NCBI GenBank assembly: GCA_033344875.1
Contig: JAWPMO010000001.1
Coordinates: forward strand, 4,551,595-4,615,594
Direction of reading: 5' to 3'
Source of the DNA: Ilumatobacteraceae bacterium
GTDB lineage: Bacteria; Actinomycetota; Acidimicrobiia; Acidimicrobiales; Ilumatobacteraceae
Length of the DNA: 64,000 bases
The translations under genes were made by a program, and so were the position numbers. Shown piece by piece: positions 27,609 to 35,013 of the stretch. The notes below the pieces were generated by a model that did no database searches, was not told where the DNA came from, and worked only from the letters and a program-made list of their open reading frames with translations. Numbering within the stretch: the stretch's first letter is position 1; each line of letters opens with the position of its first letter.

Positions 27609-28131
27609 GGGGTCGTCGTGGGGAGGTTCGGGTGTGGTTCCGCCGACGTAGCCCAACTGGCACAGGCACGGTGTTGAGGGGGTCGTCGAGTGTAGGTTCG
27701 GGTGTGGTTCCGCCGACGTAGCCCAACTGGCACAGGCACGGTGTTGAGGGGGTCGTCGAGTGTAGGTTCGGGTGTGGTTCCGCCGACGTAGCCCAACTGG
27801 CACAGGCACGGCGTTGAGGGGGTCGTCGAGTGTAGGTTCGGGTGTGGTTCCGCCGACGTAGCCCAATTGGCAGAGGCACGGTGTTGAGGGGGCCGTCGAG
27901 TGTAGGTTCGGGTGTGGTTCCGCCGACGTAGCCCAATTGGCAGAGGCACGGTGTTGAGGGGGTCGTCGAGTGTAGGTTCGGGTGTGGTTCCGCCGACGTA
28001 GCCCAATTGGCAGAGGCACGGTGTTGAGGGGGTCGTCGAGTGTAGGTTCGGGTGTGGTTCCGCCGACGTAGCCCAATTGGCAGAGGCACGGTGTTGAGGG
28101 GGTCGTCGAGTGTAGGTTCGGGTGTGGTTCC
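27609..28131 (+). repeat. Seven 70-bp tandem tRNA-like repeats
   Basis: Exact 70-bp period; unit starts (GCCGACG) are at 27642, 27712, 27782, 27852, 27922, 27992 and 28062. A partial unit covers 27609-27641. Each unit matches the 5' half of the tRNA gene at 28132: acceptor strand GCCGACG, TA, D-arm GCC-N11-GGC, then an anticodon-arm equivalent with loop TTGAGGG (anticodon GAG) whose stem pairs at four of five positions. The T-stem and 3' acceptor strand no longer pair. Units 1-3 read AACTGGCACAGG; units 4-7 read AATTGGCAGAGG, as does the intact tRNA. There are no unique spacers. Confidence 0.85.
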
Positions 28132-28205
28132 GCCGACGTAGCCCAATTGGCAGAGGCACGGCGTTTAGGTCGCCGTCAGTGAGAGTTCGAGTCTCTCCGT
28201 CGGCA
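28132..28205 (+). tRNA. tRNA-Leu-like gene, anticodon UAG, short variable loop
   Basis: 74 nt fold as a full cloverleaf. The acceptor stem is GCCGACG with CGTCGGC (7/7) and discriminator A at 28205. The D-arm has a 3-bp stem (GCC/GGC) and an 11-nt loop CAATTGGCAGA, as in Leu tRNAs. The anticodon stem is CGGCG/CGCCG with loop TTTAGGT, anticodon UAG at 28166-28168 and G37. The T-arm is GAGAG/CTCTC with loop TTCGAGT. The variable region is only 5 nt (TCAGT), whereas bacterial tRNA-Leu normally has a long variable arm. CCA is not encoded. Amino-acid identity is inferred from anticodon, A73 and D-arm; expression and charging are unproven. Confidence 0.75.
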
Positions 28206-28246
28206 CGCACCGATCGCTCACCTCGTTCGGGGCGAAGCTGGTGGCG

Positions 28247-30643
28247 TCAGTCGACGGGCATCCAGGCGAGCACCAACTGCGACACCTTGACGTCGGTCTT
28301 CTCGAGCGGCACGCGCAGCGTGTCGACATCGGCGGCCGCGGACGTCCACTTCGTGTCGATCTCGACGACGTCCTCGGCGAGGTCGGCCTCGAGGTCCTCG
28401 AGCTGCTCCTGCAACCGTGTGACCTTGTTCTCGGCCGCATCGACCCGCTCGCGACTGGCCTTGGTCCGACCGCGCCGCCCGGCAGCCGTGCCGAGCTTGC
28501 CGAGCAGGCCACCTCGTGATTTTCCGCCGAGCAGGCCGCCCAGGACGGAGCCGGCGGTCGACAGCAGCTCGGAGTTGCGTTTGCTGTTCGCCTCCTCCTC
28601 CAGCACGTCGACGCGGTCTTGGGCGGCCTCGATCTGATCGCGGAGTCGGGTGACCTTGGACTCGTACTTGTCGCGCAGTTTCGCGATGTCGGCGTCGGCG
28701 AGTTCGTCGGCGGCGCGGGCGCAGCGCCCGCGGAACTCTTCGGCGGTTTCGCCGGGCCGTCCGTAGAGCTTGAGCGACGCGTTGGCGGGGACCTCGATGT
28801 TCATGCTGCGCACCAGGTGGTCGCGCAGGTCGCGTTCGACCCCGGAGAAGAACGTCTTGTTCGTCAACCTGGCGTCGGTCATCCGGTACACCGCGCCATC
28901 GGCCGGCTCGCTGCGGAGATCGCGATCGTCGTAGTCGACGGCCAGCGCCCGGCTGACGTCGACGGTCTCGCCGATCGGAGCGATCACGCACTCGTACTCC
29001 TCGTCGTGGACGAGGTCGGCCTTCGTCTCGTCGTACCGGAGCTGCACGCGGGCGACGATCGCCGCTTCGAGCCGGGTGCCACGCGGGTTGCCACCGGCGG
29101 TGTCGAGCCACGGAGCAGCGGCGTCGATCCAACGGACCGGCACGCTGCTGGTGGTCTCGGGCATCACGGTGGTTTCGTCGTCGGCGAGGTCCGGCCCGGT
29201 CGCGGTGGAACCGACCGCGGTCGTACCGGCGATGTCGCCGGCCGTCGTCGATTCGGCGACCTCGGCGCGCTCGGCGGCCATCAGTTCGCTGATCTGGTCG
29301 CGGGTCATCGGCCCGCGCAGGTAACTCATCGCCCAGCGCGTCGTGAAGACCGACGTACCGTCCTGGCCGGGCACCCGCAGCACGAACTCGCGCTTGCCGA
29401 GCCCGGAGATCGTGTCGTCGACCGCGCCGATGTCGACGCTGCCGGCCGCCGACGTCAACCCTTCGAGCAGACGCGACTTGTCACGTTCGGTGGAGAGGCG
29501 TCCGATCATCCAGGTGCCGGCGTTCGAGAGCGCCTTGTAGTCGATGTCGACCGGGTTCTGGGTGGAGAGGACGACGCCGACACCGAACGCACGCGCCTGC
29601 TTCATCAACGTCATGATCGGCTTCTTGGTCGGCGGGTTGGCGGTGGGCGGCAGATAGCCGGCCACCTCATCCATGTAGAGCATCGCCCGCAGGTCGGTCG
29701 TCCCCGACTGGCGGCGCATCCACGTGACGAGCTTGGCGAGCACCAGGGAGGTGACGAACTGGCGCTCCTCGTCGCTCAGGTGTGCGGTCGTGACGATCGC
29801 GCAACGCGGTGAGCCTTCGGCGGTGTAGAGCATCGATTGGATGTCGAGCGCAGGGCCCTCGGCCCACGTCGCGAACGACGGCGAGGCGAGCAATCCGTTC
29901 AGCTGCATCGCCAGCTTCATACGGTCATCCGGCGGGAAGAACTGGTCGAGCTCGAACACCCCGAGCTTGCGGATCGGCGGGTTGCCGACGAGCCCGACCA
30001 GGGTGGGGAGGTCGAGCGCCTTGCCCGCCGACCACGAGTGGTGGATCAGGTTGGAGAGCAAGATGTGTTCGCGACTCGACAGGGGATCGGCCTCGATGCC
30101 GACCAGGCCCAGCAGGCCGGACACGTAGCCCTCGATCTCGTCGCCGACGATCTCGGCGTCGCTCATGTCGTCGGGAACCTGGAGCGACCCGACGATGTTG
30201 ACGGGCACCCCCGACTGCGAGCCGGGGGTGTAGATCGTGAAGTCGGTCGTTGCGCGCAGGTCGGTGATGTTCTGCGTGGTGTAGCCCCACCCGAGCAGAC
30301 CCTTGGTCCAGAGTTCGCTCTGCTGTCGGGCGAACTCGTCGGGAGTCGCGCCCGCGGCCTTGGCCTGTGCCTCGTCGACCCAGGGCCGGAACTCGGGTGG
30401 GCTCAGCGCCGGGAACGTGAGGCACAGGTTGGTGAGGTCGCCTTTCGGGTCGATCACCAGTGCGGGGAGCCCGGACGCCAGGACCTCTTCCAACAGCACC
30501 ACGCCGAGGCCGGTCTTGCCCGACCCGGTCATGCCGACGATGACCCCGTGCGTCGTGAATTTGTCGGTGTCGATCCGGATCTCGTCGCCGGTGCGCTCGT
30601 GCGTGGCGGGATCGACATGACCGCCGAGGAAGAGTTCAGGCAT
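28247..30643 (-). CDS. HerA-type P-loop ATPase (helicase HerA-like)
   Basis: A 798-residue protein. Walker A is GMTGSGKT at residues 37-44, followed by PALVIDPKGDLTNL. A Walker B-like strand is LRAMLYMDEVAGYLPP, and VVLSTQNPVDIDYKALSNAG is the conserved sensor region. This is the HerA/FtsK-like DUF87/DUF853 ATPase core. The C-terminal third is a coiled coil (about 630-790) interrupted by a Gly-rich segment (LLGGKSRGGLLGKLG). Related proteins act in DNA translocation, or as NTPases of unknown role. ATG 30643 has no ribosome site. It lies 41 bp downstream of the tRNA-like gene, on the opposite strand. Confidence 0.8.
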   Translation of the reverse strand: MPELFLGGHVDPATHERTGDEIRIDTDKFTTHGVIVGMTGSGKTGLGVVLLEEVLASGLPALVIDPKGDLTNLCLTFPALSPPEFRPWVDEAQAKAAGATPDEFARQQSELWTKGLLGWGYTTQNITDLRATTDFTIYTPGSQSGVPVNIVGSLQVPDDMSDAEIVGDEIEGYVSGLLGLVGIEADPLSSREHILLSNLIHHSWSAGKALDLPTLVGLVGNPPIRKLGVFELDQFFPPDDRMKLAMQLNGLLASPSFATWAEGPALDIQSMLYTAEGSPRCAIVTTAHLSDEERQFVTSLVLAKLVTWMRRQSGTTDLRAMLYMDEVAGYLPPTANPPTKKPIMTLMKQARAFGVGVVLSTQNPVDIDYKALSNAGTWMIGRLSTERDKSRLLEGLTSAAGSVDIGAVDDTISGLGKREFVLRVPGQDGTSVFTTRWAMSYLRGPMTRDQISELMAAERAEVAESTTAGDIAGTTAVGSTATGPDLADDETTVMPETTSSVPVRWIDAAAPWLDTAGGNPRGTRLEAAIVARVQLRYDETKADLVHDEEYECVIAPIGETVDVSRALAVDYDDRDLRSEPADGAVYRMTDARLTNKTFFSGVERDLRDHLVRSMNIEVPANASLKLYGRPGETAEEFRGRCARAADELADADIAKLRDKYESKVTRLRDQIEAAQDRVDVLEEEANSKRNSELLSTAGSVLGGLLGGKSRGGLLGKLGTAAGRRGRTKASRERVDAAENKVTRLQEQLEDLEADLAEDVVEIDTKWTSAAADVDTLRVPLEKTDVKVSQLVLAWMPVD

Positions 30644-30733
30644 GTCGGGCAGGGTAGTTGCCGCGGCCGAACGGTTCCGAGGGTGGCGTGTTGCGGCCCC
30701 GACCCCGACAGCGCCGTGGGATATCGTCCTGCG

Positions 30734-32152
30734 ATGGGGAGCACACGAGCCGGGGGTCGCTCGCGCACTCCTCGGCAAGGACGCGTCACCGAACCTGGCT
30801 CGCGGCGCGGTCGGCTCGTCGCCACGCCGGTGTTCGCCGGCTCGGTCGGGTTGCTCCTGCTGAACGACCACGTGCTCAAAGCGGCGTGGCCGGGTTGGGT
30901 GACCGGCAAACTCAGCGACGTCGCCGGGGTGGTGATGGTCGCGATCGCGCTGACGGCGCTGATCCGCGTTCGTGCGGTGGCGTTCGGCATCACCGTGTGC
31001 GCCTTCACGCTGCTCAAGACCGTGCCGGCGGTCGCCGGGTGGGCGGCTCCGATCCTGGGCGGCGTCACCCGCACCGATCACACCGACCTGCTGGCGCTCA
31101 CCGCCCTCGTGCCCCTCGCCAGATGGATGGCGGGATCCGCGCCGCCGCCTCCGAAACCTCGGCGGGCGACCGTCGTTCGGGTGCGCCTCGCGTTGCAGGT
31201 CATTCTGATCGGGGCGGCGATCTTCGCGACGACGGCCACCTCGGCCGATTGTGGACCGACCGGTCTCTGGGACGTCCAGGTGATCGACGACGTCGTCTAC
31301 GCACGGGAGGATCAGAACGTCTGGACCAGCACCGATGGCGGGGCGTCGTGGCAGTCCAGTGCGATCCCCACCAACGACCATCGCTTCGCCAATGGACCGA
31401 AGTTCGAGAGTTGCGCGGGTGACCGATGTTTCCACATCGTCACGTCCGCGTCGGACGACTCGTTCGAGATCGTCGAAACCGTCGGCGGCACGGAGACCGA
31501 GATCCTGCGGGTCGGCAGCGAGCAGCGACGGGAGTTCCGGTCCGAGATCCAACCGTCATGTGGCGACGACTCGGGTGGAGACGTGGCCGCCGTCGAGGTC
31601 GACGGCGATGTGAGCGTCGTCGTCGGTATGGGGGAGGCCGGCACGCTGCATCGGTCCGCCGACCACGGGTGGGAGTGGGTCGCGGTCGGCCAGTGGGGTG
31701 TCGGGAGTGGCGTCGCGACGGGCGACACGTTCCTCGGGCACCCGATCGCGGAGCGACCGGACCGTCCGCCGTTCTCGTCGAGGTGGACGGCTCGCGCACT
31801 GCTGTGGGCGGCGCCGATCCTCTCGTTCGGTGCCGCCGCTCCACTCGCGGCACTCGCGCACCGCCGGGGACGTAGCCGGGTGGCGGCGCTCTCGCTCGCC
31901 GTGCTGCTCGGTCTTGTCGTCCTGGCCCCGTCGCTCCTGCTGTCGAGCCTCCTCGACGGCGCCACCGATCGCAGCCTCGGCGGCTTCCTGATCGGCGGTG
32001 GCATCATCCTCTTCCTGGCCGTCGTCGGCGTGGGATCCTTGGCGGTGTGGTTCGGACGGGATGCGCGCCCGCTGCAACCGGATCCGGGCTGGACGTCCAC
32101 GACGCCGGCGTGGCCACCACCGCCGAGTCAGCGTCCACCGAACCCCGACTAG
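30734..32152 (+). CDS. Membrane protein with extracellular Asp-box segment
   Basis: A 472-residue protein. About three or four hydrophobic helices lie near residues 30-170, and a soluble region near 175-345. The soluble part carries two sialidase-type Asp-box motifs (STDGGASW and SADHGWEW) and four cysteines. Two or three more helices lie near 360-450, followed by a Pro-rich tail. Asp boxes mark beta-propeller blades, but only two are visible here, so the fold is uncertain. I do not recognise the family. Start ATG 30734 has no clear ribosome site. It lies divergent to the HerA-like gene, 90 bp apart. Confidence 0.7.
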   Translation: MGSTRAGGRSRTPRQGRVTEPGSRRGRLVATPVFAGSVGLLLLNDHVLKAAWPGWVTGKLSDVAGVVMVAIALTALIRVRAVAFGITVCAFTLLKTVPAVAGWAAPILGGVTRTDHTDLLALTALVPLARWMAGSAPPPPKPRRATVVRVRLALQVILIGAAIFATTATSADCGPTGLWDVQVIDDVVYAREDQNVWTSTDGGASWQSSAIPTNDHRFANGPKFESCAGDRCFHIVTSASDDSFEIVETVGGTETEILRVGSEQRREFRSEIQPSCGDDSGGDVAAVEVDGDVSVVVGMGEAGTLHRSADHGWEWVAVGQWGVGSGVATGDTFLGHPIAERPDRPPFSSRWTARALLWAAPILSFGAAAPLAALAHRRGRSRVAALSLAVLLGLVVLAPSLLLSSLLDGATDRSLGGFLIGGGIILFLAVVGVGSLAVWFGRDARPLQPDPGWTSTTPAWPPPPSQRPPNPD

Positions 32153-32162
32153 CGTTCCGGCC

Positions 32163-32825
32163 ATGAGGTTCCGCGGCATCCCGGTCGAGGTCATCCAGTT
32201 CTACGACCGGCTCGAGGCCGACAATTCGAAGACGTTCTGGGACACCAAGAAGCACATCCACCGCGACGTGGTGAAGGCCACGGCGACCGCGTTGGCCGAG
32301 GAACTGGACGAGTTCGGCCCGTTCCACCTGTTCCGGCCGCACAACGACCTCCGGTTCTCGAAGAACAAGCCGCCGTACAAGACGCACCAGGGCGCGTACG
32401 GAGAATCCGAGGGTGGAGCCGGGCACTATTTCCAGATCTCGGCCGGCGGCCTGATGTGCGGCACCGGGTACTACGCCATGGCCAAGGACCAACTGCTGCG
32501 ATTCCGCGAGGCGGTGGTGGCCGACCACACCGGCGCCGAGATCGCCGAGATCGTGGCCGGGCTCACGAAGCGGCGGTACACGATCGGTGCGATCGGTGAA
32601 CTGAAGACCGCACCTCGCGGTTTCGACAAGCACCACCCGAGGATCGAACTGATCCGCCGCAAGGGACTGATGGCGTCGAAGGACTTCGGTGCCCCGAAGT
32701 GGATCCACACGAAGCAGGCGGCGGCGAAGATCCGCGAGGTCTGGGACGCGGCCGGCGACATGAACGCCTGGCTCGACGCCCACGTCGGGCCGAGCAACCT
32801 GGAGCCAGAGGGCTTCTTCGTCTGA
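32163..32825 (+). CDS. DUF2461 family protein
   Basis: A 220-residue protein with the DUF2461 pattern: FRGIPVEVIQFYDRLEADNSKTFW at the start, HLFRPHNDLRFSKNKPPYKTHQGAY, and GGLMCGTGYYAMAKDQLLRFREAV. The biochemical role of this family is not established. It starts 10 bp after the Asp-box protein gene and probably shares its transcript. Confidence 0.85.
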   Translation: MRFRGIPVEVIQFYDRLEADNSKTFWDTKKHIHRDVVKATATALAEELDEFGPFHLFRPHNDLRFSKNKPPYKTHQGAYGESEGGAGHYFQISAGGLMCGTGYYAMAKDQLLRFREAVVADHTGAEIAEIVAGLTKRRYTIGAIGELKTAPRGFDKHHPRIELIRRKGLMASKDFGAPKWIHTKQAAAKIREVWDAAGDMNAWLDAHVGPSNLEPEGFFV

Positions 32826-32853
32826 CGCGTCGCCGAGCCCGGAACGGCGTCAG
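32822..32853. terminator. Candidate bidirectional hairpin spanning two convergent stop codons
   Basis: 7-bp arms CTGACGC (32822-32828) and GCGTCAG (32847-32853); each arm contains the stop codon of one of the convergent genes. No T-runs follow. It may define both 3' ends. Confidence 0.4.
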
Positions 32854-34373
32854 ATGACGCGCCGGCGGTCGGTCTCGACGACGTGCAGGATCCGGTCGCG
32901 GACCGCGACGGCGTCGCGGTAGGGGATCAGTGGCACGGCGAGGAAGCCGGCCGCCGTGCGGACCTGGACGGTGGCGAGGTCCTTGCGCCGCTCGAAGAAG
33001 CTCTGCGACACCGTGACGACCTGCGCCTTGTGGAGCGGTACCTCTGCCGTGTGGCGGGCCACGAACTGGTACGACTCCGCGATCCGGTCGTCGTCGAGGC
33101 TCCAACGGCGCAGGCGCCACTGCCGTCGCGCTGCCGCCCACCTGGCGGCGACCGCCGCGAGGAGGAGCAACGACCACCATCCGAACACGAACCAGAACGG
33201 CACGGCCAGCAGCACCGCCACCACGGCGATGCCGCGGGTGGCCTTGAACACGAACCAGCGGGAGATCGATCGGTCGAATTCCGGCTCGTCGGCGTAGCCG
33301 AAGACCATCGTGCGCAGGACAGCGACCTCGTCGGCTCGCGTGCCGGGGAGGCCGATGTCGTTCTCGCCGAAGGTCCGGAGCCTGAGCAGCGTGAACCCGA
33401 GCCAGCGTTGGGGTGGTGATTCGTCGGTGGTGATCGACTGGATCCGTCGGATCGTCGACGACCGGCTGGTGGTGCTCACGAGCCCTGCGGTCCTCCGCAG
33501 CCCGGTCGTCGTGCGGGCGAGCGTCAGGTCCCAGTTGGTCAACAGCTCGCGAGCGAGCTGGAGCACCGTCCCCACGATGGTCGCCGCCACGATGATGGCG
33601 ACGACGAGCGCGGTCACGGCGATCGCCGACCCCCCGCCGATGTCGCCACCACGGTCGACGAGCCGTTCGAGGCGCGACCCGACGCCGAGTTCGTCGTCGA
33701 GTTCGCCGGCGAGCGCGATCAGGGGAGCGAACGCGACGAGACCGGCCCAGGGCACCTTGGTGACGCCGACCCGAACCAGTTCGGCCGGCGTTCGCCGGAG
33801 CACGATCTCGTCGAGGTTCGCGGGCCGGGTCGCGCGCTGCTCGGCTCCCGCCGCGGTGGGCCGGGAATCCGCCGCGACTCGACGGAGCGCCTCGGCATGT
33901 TCCGCCTCGATCGCGTCGATCACGAACTCGACTCCCGCCGATCCGGCCGTATCGACGGATGCGCTCACGAGACCGACGAATCGGTGCGCGAGCCGCTGCT
34001 CGATGGCGACGCTCTGGACGCGGTCGAGCGGGATCACCAGTCGCTCGACCGAGAGGATGCCCCGCGTGACCACGAGTTCGTCGTCGCTGACCATGAACGT
34101 GAACCGCCACCAACTCAGCGCCGAGAAGACCAGTAGCGCCGTCGCCGCTGCGGCGGCCAGCACGCCGATCCCGAGCCCGAGTCCGCCGTTGGTCACGAAC
34201 AGCACGGCCGCGATGACGGCAGACATGCCGAGCCGGCGGGTGAATCGCACGGCGATGAACATCAGTGCGATCGGCGATTGCCGAGCCGGGTGAGCGAGTC
34301 GGATGCGGTCCGCGTCGGTCGCCGTGCCAGGTGTCGGTGGTGCCCAGTCGGGGGCGCCGTCCTCAGACGGCAT
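32850..34373 (-). CDS. PH-domain membrane protein (YdbT-like)
   Basis: A protein of about 507 residues with two or three bacterial pleckstrin-homology domains alternating with pairs of hydrophobic helices. The first PH strand set is FMVSDDELVVTRGILSVERL, LVIPLDRVQSVAIEQRLAHRF. A later repeat is TLARTTTGLRRTAGLV and STIRRIQSITTDESP; a third contains EVPLHKAQVVTVSQSFFERRKDLATV. These proteins pair with a smaller YdbS-like partner, present just upstream here. Their role is unproven; some homologues influence antimicrobial peptide sensitivity. ATG 34373 is preferred (GGAG 10 nt upstream); it overlaps the partner's end by 11 bp. Confidence 0.83.
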   Translation of the reverse strand: MPSEDGAPDWAPPTPGTATDADRIRLAHPARQSPIALMFIAVRFTRRLGMSAVIAAVLFVTNGGLGLGIGVLAAAAATALLVFSALSWWRFTFMVSDDELVVTRGILSVERLVIPLDRVQSVAIEQRLAHRFVGLVSASVDTAGSAGVEFVIDAIEAEHAEALRRVAADSRPTAAGAEQRATRPANLDEIVLRRTPAELVRVGVTKVPWAGLVAFAPLIALAGELDDELGVGSRLERLVDRGGDIGGGSAIAVTALVVAIIVAATIVGTVLQLARELLTNWDLTLARTTTGLRRTAGLVSTTSRSSTIRRIQSITTDESPPQRWLGFTLLRLRTFGENDIGLPGTRADEVAVLRTMVFGYADEPEFDRSISRWFVFKATRGIAVVAVLLAVPFWFVFGWWSLLLLAAVAARWAAARRQWRLRRWSLDDDRIAESYQFVARHTAEVPLHKAQVVTVSQSFFERRKDLATVQVRTAAGFLAVPLIPYRDAVAVRDRILHVVETDRRRVI

Positions 34374-34920
34374 CGGTGTCGATCTCCGCATCCGCGAGTG
34401 CGCCGGCCCGGTCGGCGACGAGTTGCTTCAGGCGATCGGCGAAGTCGGTGTTCAGACCGGGGATGGAGACCTCGCCGCCCGCGGTGCGGAGCTGGAGCGA
34501 CGCGAGCCCGTACCGGCGCTCGACGGGCCCTCTCGTGATGCTCACGTGTTGCACGCGTGCGAACGGCACCGTGGCGACCGAACGTCCGATCACGCCCCGC
34601 CGGAACGAGAGGTCGTGCTCGCGCACGAGGTATCCCATGTGGGCGACCTCGATCCGATGCGCGATGCCGACGGCGGCGACGAGGGCGAGCACCCCGGCGC
34701 CGACGAAGACGGCCACCCACGACGAGGTCGCCCAGGCCGACGCGACGGTGACCAGGGCCACGGCGCCGGCGAACCCGAGCGCGAACATCGTCCTCAGTCG
34801 CGCGTAGTCGGGGTCGAGCGGTTCGAAGTCGTGTTCGTCGAGCCGCGGGAGATCCGTCGCGCCGACGACATCGTTCGTGAACCCGGTCCGCCCCGAGTCG
34901 TCGGGTTCGGTGCTGTCCAC
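34363..34920 (-). CDS. PH-domain membrane protein (YdbS-like)
   Basis: A 185-residue protein. An acidic N-terminal 45 residues precede two hydrophobic helices (LRTMFALGFAGAVALVTVAS and WVAVFVGAGVLALVAAVGI). A bacterial PH domain follows: YLVREHDLSFRRGVIGRSVA, TVPFARVQHVSITRGPVERR, LASLQLRTAGGEVSIPGL. GTG 34920 gives the plausible start VDSTEPDDSG. It overlaps the YdbT-like gene by 11 bp, consistent with a two-subunit membrane complex. Confidence 0.83.
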   Translation of the reverse strand: MDSTEPDDSGRTGFTNDVVGATDLPRLDEHDFEPLDPDYARLRTMFALGFAGAVALVTVASAWATSSWVAVFVGAGVLALVAAVGIAHRIEVAHMGYLVREHDLSFRRGVIGRSVATVPFARVQHVSITRGPVERRYGLASLQLRTAGGEVSIPGLNTDFADRLKQLVADRAGALADAEIDTDAV

Positions 34921-35013
34921 ACGTCGATCGTACCGGTGCCGGGCCGCTCGAGATCGCCGGTGTCCGCCACCCACCCGGAGCCCGAGCGTGATTCCGTCCC
35001 CGCCGCACGCGTG

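Noticed and set aside
27609-28131. CRISPR array
   Set aside because: The repeats are contiguous 70-bp units with no unique spacers, and no cas genes are present.
27496-28210. Minus-strand ORFs of 199-233 residues across the 70-bp repeats
   Set aside because: All three frames stay open because of the repeat period and composition, and the DNA is explained by tRNA similarity on the plus strand. No ribosome sites are seen.
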